A stretch of 60,000 nt of DNA from Bolinopsis microptera (lineage: Eukaryota; Ctenophora; Tentaculata; Lobata; Bolinopsidae), in NCBI RefSeq assembly GCF_026151205.1, contig NC_087083.1, positions 9,051,460 through 9,111,459 of the forward strand, given 5' to 3'. The number at the start of each line of letters is the position of its first letter. The stretch's first letter is position 1. Below are positions 23,001 through 33,912 of this stretch, in pieces. The translations under genes were made by a program, and so were the position numbers. Under the pieces are notes generated by a model. The model did no database searches and was not told where the DNA came from. It was given only the letters and a program-made list of their open reading frames with translations.

Positions 23001-25429
23001 TTTCTCGCTGTTGTGTTGTCTTATCTTCTGCCTGTTGTTAATTAGTTAATTAATTAATTAAAATAAGTTGTTAATTACTTAATGCATTTATCAAAATTAG
23101 TTATTAAATGTGCGTGAAAATATGAAATATTAGAGTCGGAATTATTACCTTGAAATAAATATCATTACTTATGATTTACTCAACAATTGTAAACGTTTTT
23201 CAAATACCCCACAAATTTGGTCGAGTTCCGAGTGCAATTCTAATTTGATACTTTGCAAAATTTTAATGAAACCATTCAAAGAGTTAAACATAGACCAGTC
23301 GTTTTAAAGATTGAGGCACACATTTATTGCTTTCTCTCCGAATAAAGAAAACGAGGTATTTCTTTAAACTAAGTTTAATTTTTCGTGAAGCCTACAATAG
23401 TTTTGACGCCATATGAAATAACATAAAAGAAAGTACATTTTATTTGCCGACAACAGATTTTCAAATAAGATACAAATTGAAAATGTATGAGCGACTTTTC
23501 TATGAGAATTTTTACCTACCGAAATAAAAATCCCCTCATTTTTGTGTTCTCAGTAGTGACGACTGGCCAAGCCCTTGAAAAATATTTCAGTAAATTACAG
23601 ACATTGTCATTTGGGTACGGAATCAAGGGGACAATCCAGAGAAATTAATGAAAAACAACAGAAAAAAGCTATAGATTTAAAAATTTTGTTTCGAGATACT
23701 TTTATGTGCAAGAATGTCAATTTACGGACAGATATAATGATAATGTACAATAACACGTAAACTATCAAGAGGTATAACGTGACAAATTGAAAAACACAGC
23801 ACACTGAATACTGGCCCAAATCACTCTTAAGCAAATTAGGATAAAGCAATAAAACCATTTCCAATGTAGAAAATGCGGTCGTGCACACATTTAACACATG
23901 CATGCTACTTTCGGGGCGGTGCCTCAGAACGAAACATTCGATCACAAGTATAAATAACAACATAGTTCCCCTATAATAAATAACGATGACTCATATCTGC
24001 ACTACACATACCTGCATTTGAGAGTATCCTTGAGGAAGAGCATGTTGTTATAGTACTTCCATTTGCTCTGGTAAGGTTGTGGTTCCCCAGCTGAACTCTC
24101 CTCCTTTCTCAGCTCACGTGAGAAGTGGACTCTGAGACGTTGGAATTTGACGTTCACTGCTTGTTCAGGTGCGCCTATCTTGTCACCTATTGGGATGGAG
24201 CAGCTAATAATCATGTTGATTTATTAAATAATTTTAATTTATAAACTGCTATTTGATCAATTAATCTAGAGTATTCTGAAGACTCGTCATAGACATCCAA
24301 GTTACAGAAAGTTTGGGAAAACCAATAAAATTAACTGAAATTAGCTGAAACCATCCATACTAAGGTAAAACTCGAGCTAAATCTTCAAACTAACTAAGTT
24401 GTGAGATGAGTTGTTTTCTGACGTCCTTATTCATATATCTCTCATGTTTGGTATCCCATAACTGAGGGTACAGACTGTAGAACTCAAGTAGAGTTAGAAT
24501 CTGCTCTGAGCTCCACTCAAAGTCTTCTGTTGCTTTGGTGTTCGTCTGCCAGTCTGGGTCAAATGTAGAGTTGACATTTACTAGATGTCGAATATTTTGA
24601 AAACATTAGAGTTGTTGGTAGAAAAGTTATATACAATTCATAGCTCAAATCTTGTACTGGGAAAGTAAATTAATGTAAATTCTTGAAAAACATACCTCGA
24701 GGCTGAAGCTCCCGGGACTTAAGATTTTGGGAGAGTTTGCTCTGTTGCAACAAGTCTACAAAGGCTCCATTGAAGTATTGTGACCTGAAACGTTGTCATT
24801 CAATAGCAATAAATCTCATAAACCAATTTAATTGCAAAAGATGAGCTAGCTAAGCTGCAATAAATGTATTAAAATTATCTTTGATTGCGTAAGCAATTTG
24901 CGAATAAAATCTTGAGGTAATAATTCAATGGAAGAGAAAAACCACCGTATTCTCACTTTTATCAACAGATTCTTAAATATACAACTTAAATATAGAATAT
25001 TTTGTATTTGGACACAAAGGGAGACACAAAATATGAATATATTCTAGAGTTGATCTAACTTACAGTGGAGTGTTGTTACTTGCGTACTCAGTAAGTGGAG
25101 GTACCTGTTTCAGCATCTTATCAAGTGGACTTACTGGGACCTAGGATACGATTTTTATCTAATCATGGGTACAATATTTATTTGATCTAGTTTGATCTTT
25201 AAACATTAAATGTTTTGAGTCTAGGCAAACTCTATTCCGAATTTTGTAAAAATTCTGTCGCTGTCCCCTCCTTGGTTTAAAGGGCTGCAAAATTATCCAA
25301 GTAAAAATAATGGATTTACAAAGTCACATAACTTTGAATAAAAATGTATTGATTACTAATTAGTAGCCTTGCTGTTTAAATAAATTAGAAACTTACCACA
25401 AAGGCTGGCTGCTGTTCCTTGTCAGACAT
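20012..25429 (-). CDS. MADF-BESS domain protein, complete 13-exon gene
   Basis: Coding exons (minus strand, 5' to 3'): 25429-25397, 25140-25064, 24784-24696, 24580-24391, 24203-24012, 23031-22925, 22706-22639, 22496-22322, 21915-21767, 20932-20876, 20581-20525, 20382-20278, 20170-20012. All junctions are GT-AG and all phases agree, giving 485 aa. Residues about 92-190 are a MADF (Myb/SANT-like) DNA-binding domain: ILTLLEFYSLYPQLWD, HERYMNKDVRKQL, LRVHFSRELRKEE and SKWKYYNNMLFLKD. Residues about 416-452 fit a BESS protein-interaction motif, DYFSLHVSESLRKMDII then AIQNTIYQYIMKSC. A Ser/Pro-rich linker separates them. MADF-BESS proteins are nuclear transcription regulators, best known in arthropods (Adf-1, Dip3); targets here are unknown. 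The start ATG lies 9 bases after a pyrimidine tract ending in CAG, suggesting an upstream non-coding exon or a leader splice. The exon 4 donor (A/GTTTGA) was chosen by phase and is the weakest junction. Confidence 0.88.
21498..21757. repeat. 11-bp minisatellite in intron 9 of the MADF-BESS gene
   Basis: About 23 near-perfect copies of TGTTACATTAC. On the gene strand the array begins within about ten bases after the donor of exon 9 (21,761-21,766). Its 108-codon plus-strand open frame (LLHYCYITVT repeats) is an artefact of the 11-bp period. Confidence 0.95.
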
Positions 25430-26999
25430 TTATTGCTGCGAGGAAATTTAAGTAAAAGTTTTAATATCACACAGACAAGGACGATATTACTTCAAAATCT
25501 TCCAAGAAATGGCAGTCACTTAATTCGTAGCAACTAAACAACTAGGTGTCCAACATGGTTTCAGCTAATTGATTGAAATAAATTTTCGTGCACATACAGA
25601 ATGAATGGTTAATAATTTAATATATATGTAGACGAAGCTCTGTGCACGGGATGCTTCCTGGAAGAATCCAGTTCTTTTAGCGGGGCACCCTACCTAAAGC
25701 CAAATTGAGATATAATAATCATATTCCTAGGGAAATAATCAGAAATCGAATACCAATCAAATAATATGATATATAGGAGTAGTAACCATATTTACTATGC
25801 AAAATGCCCCAACCACATAGTGTAAATTTATATAAAATTCAAATTCCATATCATCATTGTCAATATAATAGCCCAAGCAAAATTAAATAACTTCTTACAT
25901 ACCTTACTGTCATACTACAAATTAATTAAACATTTGAAATCTGTTAACCAGAGAATAAATTTCTAAACCTAATGCGAGTGAAATAATTTAGATGCAATAA
26001 TGAATGCCTAATGTGAGTATCATCTGTCAATGTCCTTGTAAAACAGTCTGTACAAGAGATATGAGTAACTAATATAGAAAAAAAAACAGGAAGTTGTCGT
26101 CTGTTGGAAAATAAATAAAATATCTAGTATATAAATTAGAATATAAAATAACATTCAGTCAATGTGTCGTCAATAAACTGTACAATTATCAAATGTTAAA
26201 ACTGGGTGATACAGTCACCAAAAATAAATACTAAGTATAATAAGTTAATAAATTAAATGTGGTCTGTAAAACTACCACTAGGTATAATAGGTCAATAGAT
26301 TAAAAGTGGTTTATAAAACTTCCACTGTGCGAACCCCTTCTCCAGTTAAAACATGTCAGTCATGTGCAAAATCAATTAGAATGGTAAGGTGGTAAAAAAT
26401 GGAATATCCTTTCGATACATCAATTATATATGCCTCAGATTTAAAAGAATTAGAAGATACTAAGTTATCGTCGACTATGATTGCAGTGTAAAATTTGTCA
26501 TATGAATTGTCGACGGTATAATTAGGGTCTGTTGTTATAGTTTCAGCTAATTTATATATAAGCAATGTTATTTATTCTTACATAGGGATAAATATTTCCC
26601 AGGATGGCAGTGCAGGGCACTGTTGAATGGTGCTTGTAAATAGATTTTTGACCATAACCAGTAACCACCCATGAATCTAAAGTAAATTTTGATTGATCAC
26701 TGTTGGAGGATAATTGTGATCATTTATTATGTAAATTGCTGTCATATGTAAGATAAAACAGGCTCCTCCTTCCTGCGCACATATCCATCAATTGCTTCAA
26801 TACTTCTGGCATATCTACAGTCAAGTTTTTAAGTTGTTCTACATGTATAAATATATTAAAAAATAAAAATTATTCAAACAATATACACATAATTGTCACA
26901 TAATTGTCACATAATTGTCACAATGACCCTATATATAAAAGAACCCTTCAAAAAATCGATATATTCCCTATCTCAAAAATTGGGAGAAACATTTGAAAA
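25430..26999. other. Gene-free stretch upstream of the MADF-BESS gene
   Basis: No exon recognised. A diverged direct repeat of about 50 bp (CTA(A/G)GTATAATA(A/G)GT, then GTGGT(C/T)T(G/A)TAAAACT) lies at 26,230-26,335, and ATAATTGTCAC is repeated three times at 26,890-26,920. The right end (26,960-27,000) is the 3' untranslated part of the retroelement that follows. Confidence 0.4.
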
Positions 27000-27984
27000 T
27001 CACCCTTGGCCTTGTGGCTCCAAATTCAAATCTAAACTATTTATATTAACAATGTTCTTTCTCGCACCTCTGTCTCCCCGTAGAGAAATCACTGTTGTTC
27101 TTAGAATTTCAAAACGAAGGCGCTTCCTTATGTATCCCACAGCATCTGAATACCTTTGCCCTGTGTGGTATTCCATCTTACTATCCAGCTTCTTTACTAG
27201 TTTTTCAGCTTCACCACCCATTCCACCAGACGTTGAGAAAACTAACGGTGTGAAGCTTTCTTCCTCTACTTCCAGAACCCTTGCATTGTAACACCGTTTT
27301 TTCTCATTTTCATGGGACTGGTACATTGCTGGGATCGATTTGCTTGCATTGGAGGGGGCTGGGGCATGGAACACCCTTACATCAAAATATGCCCTCTCTG
27401 AAGCATTCCAAATCGATCTTGCAGAAATGTCCAGCCTAGCTTGGTCTCCTAGGACTGTTCCCTTTGGCAACTCTAGACCATCAACTGGAAGAAGAACTGG
27501 CTCAGTCTGCACATCCTTGCATTTCACAGTTCTAATTAGTTCTGCAAATGTGTCTCTCAACGAGTTGTGCCGCAGTGACACATACCCACCGATGATGATT
27601 TGCCGAGTATTTCTGGCCACACGTACATGTCTTAGGGCTATCCTTTAAGTTCAGGTTATATCTGAGAGCTATTGCGTCTGAGAACTGTTGTTTATTCATC
27701 AGATATCCATTTTCTTTTAATGGAAGTGCTGTTAACCAAGCACTTGCCCTTTTCTCAGCAGCTAGTTGGAACATCAACTTTCCCAGTGGTGTTGACTCGA
27801 GCTCCTGACGTATTTCTGCTTGTTTTTGTAGATAGAAGATATTTCGTTCGGTTGTTATTTCGGGTTTCACTCCTTTGCTGTGTGTCCAGTTCGCTGTGTA
27901 ATTGTCTACCTGCTTGAGAAACGCTTCTTTTAGGTGTTTTGTTGCTTTACATGAGAATTTATACTCTCGATCTGCAATGTCCAT
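27000..27984 (-). pseudogene. Frameshifted retroelement polyprotein C-terminus with a CCHC knuckle and RLE-like block
   Basis: Two overlapping minus-strand frames together make one protein end. The first (27,984 to about 27,590) has EKRASAWLTALPLKENGYL, SDAIALRYN and CTCGQKYSANHHRWVC, a Cys/His knuckle. The second (about 27,620 to 27,000) continues with GYVSLRHNSLRDTF, ARLDISARSIWN, AYFDVRVFHAPAPS, HENEKKRCYNARV, FTPLVFSTSGGMG and a stop after EPQGQG. A frameshift near 27,590 separates them. RLDI...FDVRV resembles a restriction-like endonuclease core. I recognise this block from retroelement-encoded proteins common in invertebrate genomes but cannot name the clade. No palm domain is present, so the copy is truncated and dead. 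Confidence 0.7.
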
Positions 27985-28074
27985 CGTAACTGGAATACTT
28001 AATCCTCAATATTTTGGTGGTAGAGCCATTATGTTCCTAAGTTCATCAGTGCAGCTAAACATTTGTAATCTGGT

Positions 28075-29721
28075 CACAGGAGGACTATAGTGCAAAGAAA
28101 CTGCTGCTAACTGCTGCTCACTGCTGCTAACTGCTGCTAACTATTCTTCTAAATAAATGCCTTTTTGTTTAATGCAGCCAAGCTTTGGAACGCTGTTTGT
28201 AAAAAATTTTAAACTTTAAGCAATTGCCTAGAAACTTCCATTAACTTGATAAAATTGAGAACTAAAGCACTTTTAATACAAGCACAGGCAGCTGACTTGA
28301 AAGATACTTGGACTCCAAACAATTCTAAATTTTAAATTGCAGTAATCTAATCTAATTGCAGCAGCACACACTTACTGCTTACTATTACTATCATGATTGT
28401 ACCTGCCTACCTGCCTAGGTCGGTCCAGATGAAATCTGGAACGAGTTTCGTGTCAACGCATGTCTCCATTTATCTCTATCACTCATGAGCAGACGTATCA
28501 TGTGGGGCTCTAAACCAGTATCTTCTTGAAGGACGTCCGGAAAGGTCTTGTGTGGTCGTCCTCGATACCTTTTGCCGTAAGATGGATGCCAGAAAAGGAG
28601 TTGCTGAGCAGGTTGGTCCTGTAGACGGTAGACATGCCCTGCAAAACGAAGTCTTCGTGTTTTGATGGTATCAGTCACCGATGGGATATTTCCGTAGAGG
28701 ACGGAGTTAGGTGTGTGGGATTTCCATGAGATACTAAAGACCCTTCGTAGCATTCGTGTGTAAACACCGTCTAGTGCTTTAGTGTCAGCTTTCTTCAAAG
28801 TCCATGTTTCTGCGCCATATAAAAGAACAGGCTCGACTGCAGTTCTGAAAATTTTAGTCTTGATCTTTCTAGACATGTCAGATTTCCAGAAAACATCTAG
28901 ACTTTCAAGTGCTTTCCATGCAAGGCCTTTCCTGACATTGATGTATTTGCTGGTTGAAGCGATGTAGGATCCTAGATATTTAAAGTCGTGGACTTCTTCG
29001 AGAGGGTTGCTGTTAATGAAGACCCTATCATCCATCATGATTGTACTATAGACTGAAAATCTCTCAAATCGATTTTGGGCGCTTTTAACCATTTGTTGTA
29101 ATGTTTTTAAATACTAAATATCTAAATTTATAAAATTTTTAATCGGAACGAATTAATTAATATTTAATAATTTATTCGATAGTTTTGTCTGATATTGATA
29201 TTGATTATATTGATATTGTTATTATTGAATGAAGCTAACTCTGGACATAAATAATATTACTTCGCCGCTTCGACGCGCCGCGCAAACTAGCATTCTTGCT
29301 TCGCATCGAAGATCATCGTCGATTGTTGGGTTGACACCGTCAATCAATACTTCTTTTAACAAAGGGACTTGGAGTATAAACGACCAAGTTTGCATACATT
29401 TCTATCCAACCAAGAATTCAGGAGGCAAAGGTGGGTGCGTAAACTTTATAGTCTGCACTCTCCGATCCTGTATGACCCTGGATTCTTTTTGACGTATCTT
29501 TGTAAAAGGTAAATACTTTCTAGTCAATCTCTTGCTACTCCAAGTCCCATATAATAGGATATCTGATCTAAAGTTCGTGCTAGTTATATATATATATATA
29601 TGAAATATGTTTTTGTCTGTTTTATTTGACACTAATTATAAAATTGTGAGCAGCAGTGAGTAGCAGTGAGCAGCAATTAGCAGCAGTTAGCAGCAGTTGT
29701 TTGCACTATAGTCCTCCTGTG
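28075..29721. mobile_element. 1.65-kb element with long CTGCTG-rich terminal inverted repeats
   Basis: The left end CACAGGAGGACTATAGTGCA continues into several CTGCTGCTAA units to about 28,143. The reverse complement of the right end (29,648-29,721) starts with the same 20 bases and continues into the same CTGCTGCTAA/CTGCTCACTG units. That is an inverted repeat of about 70 bp per arm. The interior is non-coding apart from a LINE fragment (28,415-29,092). No transposase is seen. No target duplication is clear: flanks read ATCTGGT and TACTGGG. Confidence 0.8.
28415..29092 (-). pseudogene. Non-LTR reverse transcriptase, C-terminal fragment
   Basis: The open frame has FKYLGSYIASTSKYINVRKG, AWKALESLDVFWKSD, VLLYGAETWTLKKADTKALD, YTRMLRR, LRFAGHVYR and RGRPHKTFPDVLQEDTGLE. 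This is the thumb and C-terminal region typical of LINE reverse transcriptases abundant in invertebrates. The YxDD palm is absent, so the piece is 5'-truncated. It is open for 225 codons and sits inside the inverted-repeat element at 28,075-29,721. Confidence 0.85.
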
Positions 29722-30052
29722 TACTGGGCCGCGCCGCGCATCTTCTCGCCGCGCAACCACGAGATAGATCGGCGAAATGCACCACTGGGCTGAAAGCTGC
29801 CATCACGCAGTGCATTGTAGCGCGATGCGTTACTGTGCCGCGCCGCGCACTCAATAAGGCTTCTCACAACGATCGGCGTTCTGCGCTACTGTGCCGCGCC
29901 GAGCTGCCATGAATTGACATCGTCAATTAAGCAGTGCATCGCGTTGATTCACGATGTGAATCATTCGTAGCTAGCTCGATGAGGCCCAGTTGTGCATTTC
30001 GCCGTGCGATCTGGTTGCGAGAAGAATTATTTGATGCGCGGCGCGGCTTAGT
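29722..30052. mobile_element. GC-rich foldback element
   Basis: Immediately right of the 1.65-kb element. The left arm (about 29,725-29,790, GCCGCGCCGCGCATC, CGCAACCA, CGGCGAAATGCAC, ACTGGGC) is an imperfect inverted copy of the right arm (about 29,985-30,052, GCCCAGTTGTGCATTTCGCC...GATGCGCGGCGCGGC). Related single arms occur at 1-56, 31,440-31,520 and 39,520-39,585. It has no coding capacity. Confidence 0.65.
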
Positions 30053-30617
30053 TGCCAGTAGTGCATCGCGCTACAATGCACCGCGCTTTTTTAAGATGCA
30101 CAAATTTTTGCTCAAAATCTTTATATCATCTTCACGATTACTTTAAAACCAACACTAACTTGAACGCGAACGTAACCCTAAAGCATAAAAAGCTCAAATA
30201 TTGTTTTACAAGCCTGCCACATGTGCGCGTCTGATTGCTTTATCCGATCCAGAGCTCTTGCGCTTGCAATGGCGCGTGCACGCCTCCCGGCGGTATAATT
30301 TCTTTATTTGTGTAACAAGCGCGCCCGCAGTGGTGTCAAAGCATGCATGGTAAACCCAAACATATTTCCATAACAGACAAATTAAAAAAGAAAAATGCAA
30401 ATGAACTTACACAAATATATGGGCAAACGAGTAATAAAATTTAAACCAACATTTATTGTCGCTAAATAAAAATTAGTGTGCACTGTGCAATTTGCAGTAA
30501 ACACAACAAACACTTAAATTACACACACACATATTAAATCACATGCTAAATCACTTTACTACAGTCAAAGGATCATTCTTATCGAGGCATTTTTAAAAAA
30601 AATTGCATTGGGGCTTT
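30053..30617. other. Gene-free stretch
   Basis: No exon recognised. It starts with more of the GC-rich repeat family (TGCATCGCGCTACAATGCAC), then becomes AT-rich. Confidence 0.4.
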
Positions 30618-30999
30618 TACTAATTCGCTCGCCCAAAAATTTCACGTGACTTTGGTTTTTATGGTTTTGCAGCCGTACAAAACGGTTTTACATAAACCCT
30701 AATCCCAACCCTAACCCTAACCATAACCCCGAAGCTAACCATAACCCTTACCACAACCCTAACCCTAACCCGGGCCCTAAACAATCGAATTCGTATTTGA
30801 CTAGCCTGTCACGTGACCAAAACGGTTTTTTGCTCATAACTCTCCAGGGAAGCATTTTAACCCTACGTCATGGGGGGGGGGGGGGGGGGGGGGGGGTGAT
30901 TCGGAATCAGCGTTCAAAAATACACCGATTGAGATCACTTTCATGCCTAAAGGGCCTTTTCACAAGAATTTTCTTAAAATTTGGGCGAGCGATTTAGTA
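30618..30999. mobile_element. MITE, family A, well-preserved copy with telomere-like core
   Basis: The left end is TACTAATTCGCTCGCCCAAA and the reverse complement of the right end is TACTAAATCGCTCGCCCAAA, a clear terminal inverted repeat. The interior contains several CCCTAA units (30,700-30,775), two CACGTGAC sites and a 25-G run. It has no ORF of note. The second copy is at 1,081-1,430. A target duplication is not evident. Confidence 0.8.
30872..30896 (+). repeat. Poly-G tract (25 G)
   Basis: A G run inside MITE family A, between CCCTACGTCAT and TGATTCGGAATCAGCG. The sister copy has only GGGG at this point, so the tract expanded after insertion or was lost in the other copy. Confidence 0.9.
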
Positions 31000-31059
31000 G
31001 GAGCGTTGCATTGGTGTAATACCTATAAAAATAATAACTTACAATTGCTATATTCCGTA

Positions 31060-31310
31060 TTTTTATCACGTTGTGACCCCCATGCACGGTCGTCCCAGAA
31101 TACCTTACTGGTAGGGGCCTAACTTCAAAATAAAAGAAATACAAACGTCTGGTTCGCAAGGTCAAGCCGTCTGTTTAAATTAAACCATCTCTAGTAACAC
31201 CGTCAGCCAGTAATATATAACATTTGCTGGGGTTTTACTATGGTTTTTACGATACAGGGGGAGCCGCGCACTCGTGCACGGCGGGTCATACAACGTATGA
31301 CAATTCCGTA
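31060..31310. repeat. Palindrome-rich dispersed repeat (inverted relative to 52.9 kb)
   Basis: Contains TGTGACCCCCATGCACGGTCGT, split as two short blocks, and TACAGGGGGAGCCGCGCACT followed by GGCGGGTCATACAACGTATGAC-type sequence. The same blocks occur in reverse complement at 52,930-53,050. The arms can fold (GTCATAC/GTATGAC). Probably a MITE-class element. Confidence 0.6.
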
Positions 31311-33407
31311 CAATATCTTGGTGAGAAACGTGCAGAGCCAAAAAGTAAACACGAAGGTCTAACAATAGAAACGGAATGCTCGATTGCATCGGTTTGTTTA
31401 CATCCAAATAAGGATACAGTATTGCCTGGTGGTTTGAAACATGTTTGATTCACGATGTCAATCCTTCGCAGCTCGGTGAGGCACAGTGGTGCATCTCGCC
31501 GATCTACCGAAGGATTGATGCATAACAACAAGACACGCGCTAAAGACGCGCATTTTCTGAGTGATGTTAACGATAGCTTTAAATTCACTGATGTCATTAT
31601 TATTCAGCGTGACCGGTAATAGTTTAAAAATCAGAAGGAGAAAACACATGTTTAAATTACTAAAAAAGGAGTATCACTTTACAGGATTGAATTTAAATAT
31701 AGTCATAATAGATAAGAGAGGAATTTGTTTCCCTTTGAATCAATCAAACTAGATGAATTGTTGTAAATACTTAGATCAAACTATCAATCTACAGGCTATC
31801 GTCAAACATGTTGCAAGGCGTCATCTTCAGTGACATAATAGATAAGAGTTTATTAACTATCATGCCAACTTTAGAGACGGTAACCACATTAAAATAAAGT
31901 TTTCCCAATCAAAATAAAGGGTTTATACAAAATAAAAGGTTTATGCACTAGACTGAGAGCATGATACCCCAAAATAAATATATGCCTGTGTCTGGCAATA
32001 GCGTTCAGATGGCTTCCGAACTTGTGCGGATAAGATAATATAAAAATACAAATAAACTATAATAAACAATCTGAAAATTAATGTATCAGTACAGATCTTA
32101 TACTCGAAATCAGGCACTTTCAAAACATTTCTCTTAAATTATCTTTCTTAACACCGTTCAATTGTAACTTTAAATTAAAATATTATGATGATCCGGACGA
32201 TGATAAATATTAAATTACAACTGATTATATTTATGGATTTCGGCCTGTCGATGCTGGAAGCTGATCAGCTAATCGTTAATCGTTACCATGTGACAAGAAT
32301 AGTATGATGAACCTCCCAATCAGTATCTATGTATCAAAAGAAAATATTGATCTAATTCAACTCGTCGGGAGCCCTTTTGAAACATCTCGAAGTTAGAGTG
32401 CAGAGTGCATGATTACTGATTATCAGCACGATTGGGTGAAACAAAGACGAAACCGTGTGTTGATTAGAATTAAAAGAGGAAGATATTTAGTGATAAATTG
32501 TGCACTCTTGCATTTAATTTTTAATTGTTAGACTTGTTCGATGTAGGGCCTTTAATTTAACCTAATACTAATGCAGTTACTTAATACTTGGTAAGTCTAG
32601 GGAAAACAGGTGCTAGTTGTCGGAAATGAAATGGAGTCTGTTCCTGATCGAAGTTACATGATGCTGATAGATTTGATGCAGCTCAGCACTCAGCAGCCAC
32701 TGTCTTCAAATAGAGTGTTCCAGTTCTGCAATCTGCAGTCTCAAATGTTTTCGCCCAGCTTTTCTTTTCATCGTGGTTATAGAAGACAGACCTGAAGAAA
32801 TACTAGTATAATGATAATATAGGTAACATGTCCAGAATGAGTAAAATTGTATTATCGGCAAATTTACTTATGTGAAAACTCCCAACAGGGTGGCGCTGGC
32901 CCAGAAGTAACTGCACACAAGCAACCCTTTAATGATCACGCACGTAATTTGTGTGAAAATATGTAACTCATTTAACGAAGTCAGTGAAAAGAACCTACCT
33001 TTATTTACCAATGTCGATTTTTTGCTTGTGATGAAGTAGTCCTCGCAAATGTGAGATATGTATGTAGTTTGTTTTTAAAAGTAGGATTGTAGTCATAGTC
33101 GATGTATAGCGACGGTAGTTTACCAGCAGCTCCCTGTACAAATAGAAATGTGGTTTTTATATAATATTACTAGTTAAATTAATGAGTACAATGCAGGAAT
33201 AAAAAAATGTGTCTTAAACGTTTTATATTAAATGTGTTATAATTATATTAACCACCTTATATTCGTATAATATGTACTCACAAACAATGATAGTCCCAAC
33301 TGTTTTTAATTGCTTATAATTTAAACCTTCTTATTAAATAATTTAGATGACTGTGTCTGATCTAAAATTGCACGAGAAATAGAGAAAATTAGGTCTCAGA
33401 CAGAACT
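31311..33407. other. Gene-free stretch
   Basis: No exon accepted. A GC-rich repeat arm lies at 31,440-31,520 (CTTCGCAGCTCGGTGAGGC...TGCATCTCGCCGATC). The rest is AT-rich single-copy-looking sequence. A possible open exon at about 33,005-33,130 on the minus strand was considered and rejected. Confidence 0.4.
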
Positions 33408-33505
33408 CGACCGGGATATAACCGGCGCAGCCGGAATACCGGCTGGTATTTGGCGATTTTGTACCGGTACCGGCCGGGATTTTGGTTTTAGCCGGGATTT
33501 TTCCA
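33408..33505. repeat. CCGG-rich patch
   Basis: A 100-bp patch dense in CCGG/ACCGG words (for example ACCGGCGCAGCCGGAATACC and GTACCGGTACCGGCCGGGAT) in AT-rich surroundings. Such words occur at termini of some hAT-type elements, but no second end is found here. Confidence 0.5.
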
Positions 33506-33912
33506 AAATAAATTCAGTTTTTCTCAACGTTAATTTGAGTCCAAAATTAACAAATCTGTGAACATTTTCCTAAAACATTTTGACGAAGTCATTGAACAAT
33601 GGAGACTGGAGTCAATCTATATTTAACATAATCATGGGTGTACGAATTATGGACTTCTTTCTGACTTATGACTTAATTATTGTGACTAAGTGTCACGGCT
33701 CACGGTCTTGTGTTACCGAGGGACAAGTAAAACAGAGTTCTCCGGGTAAAGAAAGCATTAATAAATGCTATTCAGTATTCATCCTATTCAATTATTCAGG
33801 TAAGGTGATGTAAACTGTAAAGTGATAAGCTCCAACGTCAAACACCATGTTCAATTAAATAAGTTTAAGTAACCAATACCAGATCACAGGATTGTTATAG
33901 TTACGGAGACTG

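Noticed and set aside
23607-23963. 118-codon hydrophobic minus-strand frame
   Set aside because: It lies inside intron 5 of the MADF-BESS gene, is AT-driven (Leu/Ile/Phe-rich) and has no family motif.
26356-26565. 69-codon minus-strand frame
   Set aside because: AT-rich, no motif, no convincing splice sites; probably chance.
32610-32795. 61-codon plus-strand frame (MLVVGNEMESVPDRSYMMLI onward)
   Set aside because: No domain, no splice partners, and the reverse strand is equally plausible; support is too weak for a gene.
33005-33130. Possible minus-strand exon with acceptor TTTGTACAG and donor TGGTAAAT
   Set aside because: Only one frame is open, no neighbouring exon continues it and no domain is recognised.
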